NCBI GenBank assembly: GCA_031841125.1
Contig: CM063108.1
Coordinates: 49,312,122 to 49,376,121 of the forward strand
Source of the DNA: Acanthococcus lagerstroemiae
Lineage: Eukaryota > Arthropoda > Insecta > Hemiptera > Eriococcidae
DNA: 64,000 nucleotides
Direction of reading: 5' to 3'
Shown here: in pieces, positions 35,451 through 45,359 of the stretch
Position numbering within the stretch: position 1 is the stretch's first letter
Layout of the letters: each line of letters starts with the position of its first letter
The notes under the pieces: generated by a model
The model's input: only the letters and a program-made list of their open reading frames with translations
What the model was told of the DNA's origin: nothing
Database searches by the model: none
Program-made: the position numbers and the translations under genes

Positions 35451-35918
35451 GGAAACCGGATTCCTCGGCATTTATAGCTTTGTTTTGCTTGACGATAGAG
35501 AAGTGCTGATGATGTGAATACGTTTTAGAGCGACGGAGGGCCGGAGAAGAAATTTTATTTTGCCGAAATATGCCGAAAATGGCGTAAATGCCGAAAATAG
35601 TCAAATACGCTGAAAAGAACCAAAAGTGCCATTTCAAACCAAACGAGAAGAAAAAACGAGAAATGTTCGTATGACGGTCGCGCTATTTTCAGGAGTTTGT
35701 ATGAATGTACAGGCAAAATTTAGAAAGTCACGTCATAGTGTACCACAATGCTAAATTTTTGGATGCCTAAAATTAATAAAATTAACATTTTCCCACTCTT
35801 TTTTCGATTTTTTTTTCGAATTTGTGGGACATGTTTGCATTTTTGTCGAATAATGCTGAATGTACTACTTTTAGCGCCGAATTATCAGTTTTTTAGTGCC
35901 GAAGAATCCGGTCTGTAG
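35451..35918. mobile_element. Non-autonomous DNA element with inverted ends (ccggattcctcggca family)
   Basis: The left end reads ggaaaccggattcctcggca. The right end, complemented, reads ctacagaccggattcttcgg, forming inverted repeats of about 20 bp. Internal words ggccggagaagaaattttat and ttgccgaaatatgccg recur inverted at about 42830-42900. Partial relatives end at 42969 and 60224 with the matching terminus ccggtctctag. There is no coding content. The target duplication is not readable, so the superfamily is unknown. Confidence 0.6.
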
Positions 35919-36073
35919 CAATACGATAATTCATGACACAAGGCAGTAGCGCCGGAGCCAAAGTTGCCCCCTTATTCTCGTGAAGGTGAGGCAGCAATTA
36001 TATCAATTTGTTCTCTCCTCGTCGTAACAATGTCTAACGTGAAGTGGTTCGCATGTTCACAATAAACAGCCAA

Positions 36074-37850
36074 TTTTTTTTTTTTTTTTTAATAATTTAC
36101 AACTCTGATTAGGGAAGCAAGCCACCGCTTTGCCTAATCTCTTCCTTCCACGCTTTCCAGTTCCTGGCCTCCTTCTTATTCATTTCCTACTATATGGGAT
36201 CCATGTTACTGTTGTTTTCTTCCATTTTTCATCGTTACTCCTGATCATATGTCCAGTGTATTTATAGTTTAGTTTTTTAAATACATATCCAGTATCTGTA
36301 GTGTCATTACTTTCATTACTGATTTCCTGACTCTGTCCCTTCTTTTGATTCCTAAAATATTTCTTAACATAGCATACTGTGTGTTTTTTATTTGGTTCAG
36401 TTGTTTGTCGGTCAATGCGCATGTCTGTGTTTCGTAGATAGCACAGGCATATACCTCGTTTAAGCACCTTTAAGACTTCCGTTTTTGAAAATTGGTTCTG
36501 TATTACCGTTATTGCCTACTTTTGTTTTCCATTCACTTTTTGGTATTTCCTTCTCCTGTGCATACAACCTTGTATAAAACTTTGTGATTACTGTTTCTAT
36601 AATCTCACTCCTGCTATGTGTTACTACGCCATTTAATTTTATGATCTTTGGAAATAATCGTCTGCCTTTGCTAACCGCTCTTCTTACCCTTTTTGGTGAC
36701 CAGTTGTCTTCTATTATGTTTGTTGCTAGTTCATAGTCATAACATTTGATATCCTCCGCTATTTTCTTTTTGATTAGCTTATTTGATTCGGTTATTCTAA
36801 TTGTTTCTACAGCTGAATGTCCTTCCTCTTCTTCTCTTCAGCTCTGCTCTTTTTTTATCAACGTTTTTGTTTCGCTCCTTAATTTCACGTTAGTTATTAT
36901 TTTTTTCGCCCTTTTGCTCCAGATTTCCGCATTTCATTAACTGAATTTTCTAATATATTGTAGCCCTCTGATGTGGTCTTCCCCTCTAACTCCTTAAGTA
37001 TGTTCAATTTTGTTTCATGATAATAATTTGCTGCTTGACTTTTATGTTTGGGAATAATAAGTTTGCCTTTCTCAATTTTTTCTTTTTTAAATACATTTTT
37101 CAAATTTATTACTTTTTTTTTGGAGGGGAGGGGGATTTCCTATTTACACCTTCCCATTCTACGATCTGACGGAAATTGAAGGCTGGTCAAAATTTTTACA
37201 TTCTTTACAATGCTCAAGTCGTTGATTAATACATGACGTATTTCGTTTTTTGGTGCCCCGTTTGATGAAACCCACGTCCATTTTTTATAATATTTTCTCT
37301 TGAAGAGGAATGCTGTTGCTTTTAGGTTATACTTGCCCACAAAATTGAATAACATTTCTTCGTATTTGTTTCCTCCTGTTAAACTGACTCGAGCACCATC
37401 TACCCACCTCATTTTGTCCAAGAAAATCGCCCATGGAATTTTTATTTCAACTCGTATGTTCTCTTTAATTGTGCATAGAACTCCCATTGTTCCTTTTCCG
37501 ATGTACATATTTAATGTAGGGATGCAGTATAACATGATTAAGGGGTTAGTTTTTTGGTTTAACTTTACTTTTAAAATGGCTAACTTTTCAGATATTTTTC
37601 TGATTTCTATTATTCGATCTGAAAGCTGAGTTTAATATAAAAGCCTACGTCTCTCTATCCTGTGGTGTTCCCAAAGTACTTTGTTCCTTCTCGCTATTTC
37701 TTCTAGCTTCTGACAAGCCTATTACATCACTGTGTATTCTCTTTATTACATTTTCGAGTTCGACCAATCTGTGTCTTCATTTGTCATGCCCTGACTGTTA
37801 TAATACAGGATGTTGAGCTTTTTTGTTACCTCCCTTCTACCCTCCTTTGT
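36074..37850 (-). mobile_element. LINE on minus strand with RT core deleted
   Basis: A T17 run at 36074-36090 is its poly(A) tail. Minus frames give, in order: an early endonuclease segment (GLSEARS-like, near 37700), late endonuclease in 37140-37535 (KYYKKWTWVSSNGAPKNEIR and FPSDRRMGRCK, matching the W-W-x-S-P-D-G...N-E-I-D and S-D-H-R catalytic motifs), the linker at 36500-37103, and a C-terminal piece at 36180-36467 (KYTGHMIRSNDEKWKKT, the K-W-A-G-H-x-x-R region). The central reverse-transcriptase motifs are missing between linker and C terminus. Confidence 0.88.
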
Positions 37851-37900
37851 CTTTAAATTTGAAGTTGTTTCAATTTACTTGACGGTTTACTAGGGACCTC

Positions 37901-38104
37901 ATGCCTCACGAAGACCACTTCCTGGCTTGGGGCATATATGAGCATAAGAAAATGAAAGATCAAATCAAACAAATTTTGCGAATAGTCTCGAAAACAAATG
38001 AAAAGTTAGACAAGCTGAGAAATAAGGCTGAAACGCTGGCGGTTCGAGCAGAGCAAAATTCAGACGAAATCTACAAAATTCAAACAGAAACTGGCTTTGG
38101 ATAA
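37901..38104 (+). pseudogene. Short coiled-coil ORF, possibly a LINE ORF1 remnant
   Basis: A 67-codon frame whose residues about 15-60 (KMKDQIKQILRIVSKTNEKL onward, then KAETLAVRAEQN) show heptad-like spacing of hydrophobic residues and high K/E/N content, as in coiled coils. It lies head-to-head with the minus LINE at 36074-37850. Coiled coils occur in LINE ORF1 proteins, which makes a LINE remnant plausible, but I cannot name a family. It could also be chance. Confidence 0.3.
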
Positions 38105-38255
38105 AAATGGAGTCAATGGAGTATTCCAAGTGTTTTTTTTTTGGGGGGGGGAGGGGCTCGTTACGAAAAATATCCCCTCAGAAAATCTAACTACCCCCAA
38201 AACTCTGGCAAAAGGTAACGTAAAAAGTATCAACTCATTCTGATAACCGATATCG

Positions 38256-38388
38256 ATGTATCATAAAGAAAAAAAAAAACGCTGTCGCAGCAACGACAGC
38301 AATACCGACTTTTCAAATTTAGTATCTTACATAAAAGAAATCCTGAAAAATAAAAGAAAAACTCCAAATCAGCAAAATAATAATATTA

Positions 38389-38442
<54 letters not shown>

Positions 38443-38531
38443 GAAAAAAGGAGGCGATGACTAGGAAAAATGAAAGCTGTATGCAAAAAATTCAACAGAA
38501 TAGAAACAGAAGAAAAAACCGAAAAAAATAA
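38256..38531 (+). repeat. Low-complexity K/N-rich open frame around (AAT)n
   Basis: The 91-codon frame is mostly lysine, arginine and an asparagine run produced by the (AAT)n microsatellite at 38391-38442, followed by purine-rich sequence. There are no domain features. I list it as simple repeat rather than gene. Confidence 0.7.
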
Positions 38532-40365
38532 CTAAGAGGAACTTTTAACCATAAAAACAACCATAACAGAGATCTCGAAAAATAAAACAAAAACTCAACA
38601 AAACAGCAAAAATGGGATAACGTTAAAGGAAAACAAGCGACGCACTTCAAAACAAACACAAATAGTTCAAATACACACAGCACGAATTTAGACGCGTGGT
38701 AGTTCAAATGCAGGCAACACGAATTTACATGGACAGAGTTCAAATAAAAGAACTGATACCAGTAACTGCTTATCTTGCTAACAATAGCAGTATCGACGAC
38801 AAACAACTATTGTTGGGAATGAATCTGAATAAACGCATTATATCGAAAGGTCGATATCTCGACATTTTCGACACGTAGAAAAATTGACCACATTTTTAAC
38901 ACTAAATCCCAATTTTCTACCCCGGTTATCTCCCTCCCCTTTGGGGTGCTGCGAAAAATGATAATAACTAAAAATATGTAAAATGAAATTTTCTTCAAAT
39001 GAGTTCCAGTATATTTTTTCGTCCCCAAGCTGAGATGATGAGAAATAATCGAAAGAAAAGTTTGACCCTCTCCCCCACAGCCCCCTTTCGGCAAATCCTC
39101 ACCAAAATTTCACATGCACAACTTCAAGTGCTGTTCTATAACATATCTGATTTTCATATAATTCGATCTTACACTCTTCGAGCTATTCCAGTTTCAAAAT
39201 TTTGTACATATATATATATATATATATATAAAAGGATACCTGAAATAGAATGAATGATATTTTCGAACTCCTCACACCTCAAAACGTAAAGAAAATTCAC
39301 TCTGACCTCAAACCCCCACCCTCTGAACAAAAACAATACCTCTTTTCGATTTCTTCGAAAAGTCGGTAAAAAGAGTAATAAAATTATAATACTGAAAGAT
39401 TTTAACAGTTAAATTGGAAAAAGTCAACTCGAGGGAGGCGAGCTGATGCGACGTGTCCGATGTTTACTTCGGAAATATTGCATTCAGTCCTAGAGCACAG
39501 TTAATGAGCATGTCTGTGTATCAAACTAGAACTCTAATTGAATATTTAAAGATTGAAAGAACTATTTCAATACCATGCTCGGCCTCACCAATTATAGAGT
39601 CGATTAGACCAAGTTCTCGCATTCTTTTCAACTTTTTTTGCTTCAGTTTTCCACGCCCGCCTTTCAAGTCGGACCCTCAGGGACAGTGACCCTCTGGATC
39701 TTCTACGTAAAGCCAGCGCTGTATACTTGGCAAAACTGCAAGAGTGAAGGCTTTTCTTTATCCAGTACAACATTTTATTTTTCTAGTAGGTGAAATTGAC
39801 ATTTGTAGTTGAAAAAATTTAAATGTCTCCTTTCCGATAGAGTAATTTCGGTGAGTCTTCGTATCGAGGCACCAAGAGAGCTTCAATGAAACGGAAAGTC
39901 TATAAAAAAAATTATAGGTTGATAGCAAACATCTCCAGCTGTGTTCGTTTGAATTTAACGTCTTGTAGCAGGAAAACTAAAATCAATTTCCCAGTCGTTT
40001 CGGCTCGAATTCTTTCGGTCAATTTCACGAGATAATGATCCGTGGCCAGAGATTTGAAATTCGAAAAACGAAAACGTGGAAATCGAGCAAGCTGTTACGA
40101 TGTCGCCCTGTATACCATTTGCTGAGATACAACGAAATCTGGACTCACGACCACGACCACGTGCACTGACACCTGTGTACCACTTTTCACATTCGGTAGC
40201 ACAGAGATCGCTAGTGTAACTGAATCGCGATTCGTAATGTTCCGAAGAAGCCTTCCGAAGATTCGGGCTATTCGATTTTCTCCTTTATTTTCTCTTATTT
40301 TTCCGCGGGCTTTTTCATGTGCGTCGCTGTGTCGTATAAAATAAATTTTTCAAAATGAAACTCCC
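38532..40365. other. No recognisable gene; (TA)n at 39207-39231
   Basis: AT-rich DNA with short imperfect repeats of cagcacgaattta and gcaacacgaattta near 38680-38730 and a dinucleotide (TA)n run at 39207-39231. Open frames are at most 95 codons and featureless. From 39.8 to 40.35 kb the sequence looks unique and mildly CpG-containing. Confidence 0.4.
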
Positions 40366-40369
40366 CTCT

Positions 40370-42060
40370 GTGTGTGCTACCTTGATGTGGTGGAAGGGCT
40401 TAAAGAAAAACTAAAGGCACATAGGAGAAAGAAAACTCTGACAGATAAACCATGATGAAAGCAGTGGGAACCTACATCAGAGTTCTTCCCCGGAAATGCG
40501 TCTCCACCACCACAATTATGATGGCATGGAATGCAAGGACACTGAAGGAGATAGGCAAATTAGAAAACTTAAAAAAGAAATGAAAATATTAAAATTAGAT
40601 ATAATAGAAATTAGTGAAGTGAGATGGCCAGAAGAAAATGATTTTTGAACGGGGAGCATAAAATTATAAATACGGCAGCGAAAAGAGGGAAGACATAAAT
40701 GAAGTATAAATCCAGGAAAAAAGAAAACTTAATTATAATGGGAGATTGGAACACCAGAGTAGGACGGAGAAAAAGAACAAGGAGTATGCGGAGAGCCTGA
40801 TTTAGGAGAGCAAAATGAAAGAGGGGCGAGGCTCATAGAATTTTGTGAATAGTATAAATACTTTGTTTCAAAATCATGATGAGAAGGAAGTACATTTAGA
40901 AAAGCCCAGGAGATGGACGAAGATATCAAATAGATTCTATTATGACGGGAAGAGGATACAAAAATCAAATATATATTGGATTGTAAGACATACCAAGGGC
41001 GGATGTACATGGGCGGTCGCTAAGTAACTGAGACTAAAATCCGCACGGCCCACCAACGCTACCCATCGGCGTTTTAACGCAATAGGGAATAATTTGGTTC
41101 ATTAGCTATCGATCGAGACCACGCTGAGCTCATTTGATTAAAAACTCGTTGTTCCAGTTGAAAAAAAAAACAGATGCATTAACCCCTACAGGTTTTTTAA
41201 AGATTTTTTTTAAAGAAGAAGAAAATCCATACGATTACAAATTTTTTTATTAATCATCATCTTCATTAAGTACACAAATATCTTTTTCAAAATAAGCGCC
41301 ATTCATGGCTATACAGGCGTTTAATCGTTCTTGCCATTTATCGAACGTTTTCGCGTATTCCGCCGCCGGTAAGGAGGAGGAAAACATCTGTGCCGCGGTA
41401 ATGACTTCTAAAAAAAAAAAACACAATTCACCCCACCCCCGTATGGTCCTGACCTCGCCCCCTGCGACTTTTGGTTATTTCCTCAACTGAAAATAGCCTT
41501 ACGGGGTCGTCAATTCAACACGAATCAAAAGAAGTCGCATCACTGCGATGCAGATGTTTTTCTCCTCCTTACTGGCGGCGGAATACGCGAAAACGTTCGA
41601 TAAATGGCAAGAACGAATGGACGCCTGTATAGCCATGAATGGTGCTTATTTTGAAAAAGATATTCGTGTACTTGATGAAGTTGAAGATTAATAAAAAAAT
41701 TTGTAATCGTATGCTTTTTTTCCTTCTTTAAAAAAATCTTTAAAAAAGCTGTAAGGGTCAACGCATATGGTTTCTTTCAAATTGGTCTGGAACAGCGAGT
41801 TTTCAATCGAATGAGCTCGGCGTGGTCTCAGTTGATAGCTAATGAACAAAATTATCCTCCTACTGCGTTGAAACGCCGATAGGTAGCGTTGGTGGGCCGT
41901 ACAAATTTTAGTCTCAGTTACTTAGCGACAACCTATGTACCTAGATAGTGATAACAATTCAGTAGTAATGAAATAGGTACAGATTTAAATTTAGAAAGAT
42001 GAATAAGAAGAAAGTGACCAACTACAATTAAAAAAAGCGACGCTCTGGACAGCCTGGCAA
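40370..42060 (+). mobile_element. LINE 5' part (5' leader plus AP-endonuclease domain), split by a mariner derivative
   Basis: After a leader (gtgctaccttgatgtggtgg), 40518-40650 encodes MAWNARTLKEIGKLENL and IIEISEVRW, the N-terminal endonuclease motifs. 40735-40765 encodes IIMGDWNTRVG (the GDxN catalytic motif), followed by LGEQNERGARLIEFCE-type and IDSIMTGRGYKNQIY-type sequence. The frame reaches the ADV motif just at the mariner insertion (41008) and resumes after 41940 as LDSDNNSVVMK, matching the SDHN motif. Multiple stops are present. No RT domain remains; at about 42060-42075 it abuts the Harbinger remnant. Confidence 0.88.
41008..41937. mobile_element. Palindromic mariner-like derivative (MITE)
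   Basis: Flanked by TA on both sides (41006-41007 and 41938-41939). The arms at 41008-41400 and 41540-41937 are inverted copies of each other for almost 400 bp, far longer than normal mariner TIRs. Both arms contain the transposase C-terminal coding end. The plus-strand right arm (41595-41690) reads TFDKWQERMDACIAMNGAYF, and the left arm carries its inverse. The unique centre encodes PPYGPDLAPCDFWLFPQLK, the catalytic PDLAP-D region of mariner transposases. It was formed by inverted duplication of a 3' half. Confidence 0.93.
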
Positions 42061-42071
42061 GGCATTTTGAC

Positions 42072-42351
42072 ACTACTATCGATGACCTGCGGCCAAAAAC
42101 CTGAGAGTTACTGCTAGTTTCTCTTGGACAGGAATTGCCAAACGGAATTTTGTATCCTGCTTTGCCACAAGAGAACCAATTTTTTGAATGAGAATCTCGA
42201 AACTCTGGACATACGAACAAAATTTGAAAACTGCACCACACGTTCCATTTTCAGTTCTTGTAGTAACTGATGGTACGCTCCAAACTCCGTTCGCCGTGCA
42301 ATCCAATTTTCCACCCAAATTAATCGTTTCTTCTTTTTTGGGGAGCTTCAA
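42072..42351 (-). pseudogene. PIF/Harbinger (HARBI1-like) transposase N-terminal fragment
   Basis: Two minus-strand frames join across a frameshift. The upstream frame gives [20 protein letters not shown] followed by FVRMS. The downstream one gives [20 protein letters not shown], then [20 protein letters not shown]. The order F-N-F-x-R-M-S, KqDT-(f)R-x-x-I and [13 protein letters not shown] is diagnostic of the N-terminal part of PIF/Harbinger nucleases. The DDE catalytic domain is absent because the copy ends at the junction with the LINE near 42070. Its TIRs were not identified. Confidence 0.87.
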
Positions 42352-42799
42352 GTTACTCCATTAATAAACACAGCAGCAATTCGTTTTTTTCTCATCGCGA
42401 TACACGTTTACACACACAACACATAGATTACCCAACTTACAAGTGGACTGCAATATTTTCTTATCCTTCACCAGAAATTATTTCTCACTACTGCATGAAA
42501 GCGGCCTATCAAATGTGAACTCCCTGTCCATTTTTCTCGCAAAATTTCTGACACTTTTCTATCCGAGAGAGAGAGAGAAAACTATCGGAATTTCTCGCAT
42601 AGTGTAAACTGTTTACGATTTTACTCGCAGGATGATGCAACTTATATCGCGATTTTTCTGTCAGATGTAAACGTAGCTTTAGGTAGGATGGACACGTAGA
42701 TCGAGATGAGCGCGAGATATGAAACTAAATTTCGCTTCGTGGCAATCAGTGATTTCAGGGTATGTATCTGTTTGCAGAACCAAAGTTACTGTTGTGCGC

Positions 42800-42969
42800 A
42801 GATCATCGTTTTCGGCGGTATTCGGTATTGAACTCTAATTTCGGCATTATTCGCCAAAATAAAATTTTTCTCTGGCCTTGTACTACCCTGATTCGTGTTC
42901 ATCTTTGACTACATCCCATCTGCCCTTAAACAAACTCATTTGGCAAATGCCAGCAAATCCTAGCTCTAG
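42800..42969 (+). repeat. Partial copy of the ccggattcctcggca element
   Basis: It shares ttcgtgttcatcttt, catctgccc, caaatgcc and aatcctagctctag with 60100-60224, and the complement of its ttcggcattattcgccaaaa stretch with 35540-35570. The right end is at 42969 and the left end is not defined. No coding potential. Confidence 0.6.
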
Positions 42970-42971
42970 TT

Positions 42972-43330
42972 CATAACTCATAAGACATCCTGGGATATTG
43001 TTATTACTGATAGAGGGAAACAGCTCCGGTTTTGCCATACGGGCTGACTAGACTGCAGCTCAGAGCGGCAGAATTTATGGCCCAAGAAATAGTTATCTCA
43101 ATTTTGTAGGAGGCGAGGCGGGGAATGTAAGAAACTAAGGCGGCAAAAATACTGCAGCCCAGGGCGGCGAAGTACTTATAACCGGCCCTAGAGGGAAAGG
43201 TTGAGAGAGGAACTGGAAAGGAAGGCAAAAAATGAGCTATGAAGAGCAGATAATGATCGTCCTTCTCAGAAGTGAAAAGATGAGCACAGGAGAGAAAAAA
43301 GTGGAGAGATACATCCTACTAGTCGAGGGA
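42972..43330 (+). mobile_element. LINE C-terminal fragment interrupted by a MITE
   Basis: Joining the flanks of the MITE at 43021-43190 gives a frame reading IEGKVERGTGKERQKMSYEE and then QIMIVLL, similar to the vEGKR.RGR.k..Y.eQIm segment after the RT domain of endonuclease-RT LINEs. It is short and diverged, so the family assignment is moderate only. Confidence 0.5.
43021..43190. mobile_element. hAT-type MITE with perfect 8-bp target duplication
   Basis: The 170-bp insert is bounded by gagggaaa at 43013-43020 and 43191-43198. The ends cagctccggtt and (complement) tagggccggtt are imperfect inverted repeats, with related subterminal gggctgcag- and gcggc- words at both ends. Eight-bp duplication and CAG..CCGG ends fit hAT. 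There is no coding capacity. It belongs to a different family from the cagggacg elements. Confidence 0.85.
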
Positions 43331-43334
43331 CGGA

Positions 43335-44105
43335 GTATTACAACAAAATGAAACCTTTTGGTGTTCACCAATTAGACGCGGTCGCTTTTTTAGTTTTTTC
43401 TCTCAAGTCGGTCGCCGCCGAAATACGCGTTCGTTTCACATGAGGGACGGGGTGGATGGAGGGCTGAGTGACAGGAAGTGTTGAAGTTGATTTTTTCGCA
43501 ATGATAATGATCACCAACATACATCATGATCTCACTTGGTATAATCTGTGACACCAAAAAAATGTACTCAACCACTTCTTGCACTCAGCTTTCCAAATGC
43601 TCCACTTCGTAGTTAAGACTCGCGCTGATGGTTTCAAGGACTAAAATGGCGCTATCGGAGTTCGGTTGCTCTTTCTCTGTTGCACTCGAAACTTCCGCAG
43701 CCACTCGCCAAATCGCGAAACGGCATCGGTGCAGCGGCAGCGGCAAAACGCGGGGCTTAGCAAATTAAAATTAATTATAGGTGCATTCGCGCGATGGCTG
43801 TGCGACGGAGGTGCGCGCGTGATTTTGAAATATGATGAGGTGGATACGGTAATTTGTCTTCGCCGCAGCGCTGGTTTCTGGCTCGAGTAATTATGGGTGA
43901 AAAATGATAATCTGTGTGCACTCGAGTGAGGGGAGGTGTGACAGATGAAGCCACTGATCGTACGGAAGGGCCGCGATTTCTAGTGACGCGAGATATGAAA
44001 AAGATTTGCGTTAAATAGTTAGTTGGTAACGCGGTGTGGTGACGGGTATATTTTGCTTATCAAGCGTCTTCTCTATTCACAATGAATAAGAGGATCATCG
44101 GTATA
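43335..44105. other. No recognisable gene
   Basis: CpG-containing unique-looking DNA (for example gcgcgatggctgtgcgacgg near 43790). A 74-codon open frame at 43666-43890 has no known domain. No tandem or inverted repeat stands out. Confidence 0.35.
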
Positions 44106-44580
44106 GGAAGGTCTAACCCTCTATCCTGACGCAGGCCCAATTGGGATAATTCCGGGATGGGGTGCGGTGTCCTGGGGCCAATTTAGCGGGCGTGCACTGC
44201 TATACGCCCATCTATCATCAATAGGGAGCGGCACTAGAGGGGGCTACTCTCAGTGCTGGGGTTAGAACCTGTATGACTCCACCTCGCCAAGTCAACCTAA
44301 GGAGGTGAGTGGCACCTCGCACTACCAGTTCAGCGCGCTGGAGGGCGGAGCTGGGAAAACTTGAACAGGAGTTCAGGGGCGTCGCACTCGCAGCTGGGAA
44401 AACACTCATTGCACGTGGTAGCTGGCGCTGGGCTGATAACTCAGCGCTGGGGGCAGTGAGATCGTCTTGCTCAAGGTAGTGCACTGGATAGGAAGCTTCT
44501 GCGGGGCATACCCTGCGGGGATCCACAGCTGACAGATGGGTAGAGATATGTACTGCTGTCACTGTCGGGGACGTCGCGTT
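44106..44580. repeat. GC-rich repeat remnant beginning with a LINE-tail fragment
   Basis: 44150-44215 (ggggtgcggtgtcctggggcc, gggcgtgcactgctatacgc) is a diverged LINE-tail match. It continues into about 350 bp of GC-rich sequence with repeated agctgggaaaac and cagcgctgg words that is open on the minus strand for 114 codons (44218-44562). That frame shows no domain. I read the block as a decayed repeat, possibly further LINE sequence. Confidence 0.4.
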
Positions 44581-45060
44581 ACGTCTTAAGTTAGGTGTGC
44601 TAGAGGGGCCAGATTTGTACCTGGTGTGAATGTCCAGGAACTGGAAGTCTGAGTTTTGAGATGCGTCATGGCTGACTGTGCGAAAATGCGAGATCAGGTG
44701 TATTTTCTTAGATATGATATCTTAGTGGTTAAGGTAGGTGGACAAGAGTGCTCACCTTTGGGTTGTTACAGTGTACCAGATTGAACGAACTATTCGGGAT
44801 CCTACCGGCTGAACCAGCACTTTGGCCTACTCATCCTGACGTGAGTTAGTATTAATTAGTGTCATTATATAGGTTTCAAAGAAAGAAGAAAAAAAAAGGA
44901 GAAAATATATCGAGATTTCTCAGGAATTTATCTATACATTCTATATTTGGTAAATGAGAAGAAGGGGCATTGGGGCAAAAAAATTCTCAGGGATGGAAAG
45001 GTACGAGGATGAAGAATCTGCCGAATATAAAATTTAGACCCCATCTTATTCCAAATCTAC
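44581..45060. other. No recognisable gene
   Basis: Includes a tRNA-like string near 44720 (tagtggttaag) without a B box. The remainder is AT-rich with nothing I can assign. Confidence 0.35.
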
Positions 45061-45064
45061 TTCC

Positions 45065-45355
45065 TATACCACCATACGTACCAAGACGAGGAGGTGAGAG
45101 GTGAGTGAAGAGAAAGCGCGTCCAGCTGTGGGGCACCCAAATTCCAGGTCAGTGCTGGGAGCGTCAACTTCGATCAGTACGGGGCCCCATGGTGGCCCTT
45201 GCAGGACAGCGCGCACCGGAAGCGGAATCGCGAAATGGGGGCTCGGGCCGGCCTTAAAGTGTCCCTCCGGTCACTGATGCGTGCTCGAAAGGGTAGTTTT
45301 CGGAGCCGGGGGGGGGGGCCACTTTGGCATGCGTGCATCGCCATACGTCCCACCG
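45065..45355 (+). mobile_element. LINE 3'-end repeat copy
   Basis: Well-preserved family member: cgtaccaagacgaggaggtg, gaattc-like ccaaattccagg, ccccatggtggccc, gcgaaatgggggctcgg, gtgctcgaaagggtag, a G11 run near 45305 and ttggcatgcgtgcatcgcc in the usual order. There is no coding capacity. It is truncated at the 5' side relative to the 48040 copy and lacks the terminal aataaag tail seen there. Confidence 0.85.
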
Positions 45356-45359
45356 TACC

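Noticed and set aside
44700..44800. tRNA-like string with tagtggttaag
   Set aside because: No B box at the right distance and no stems.
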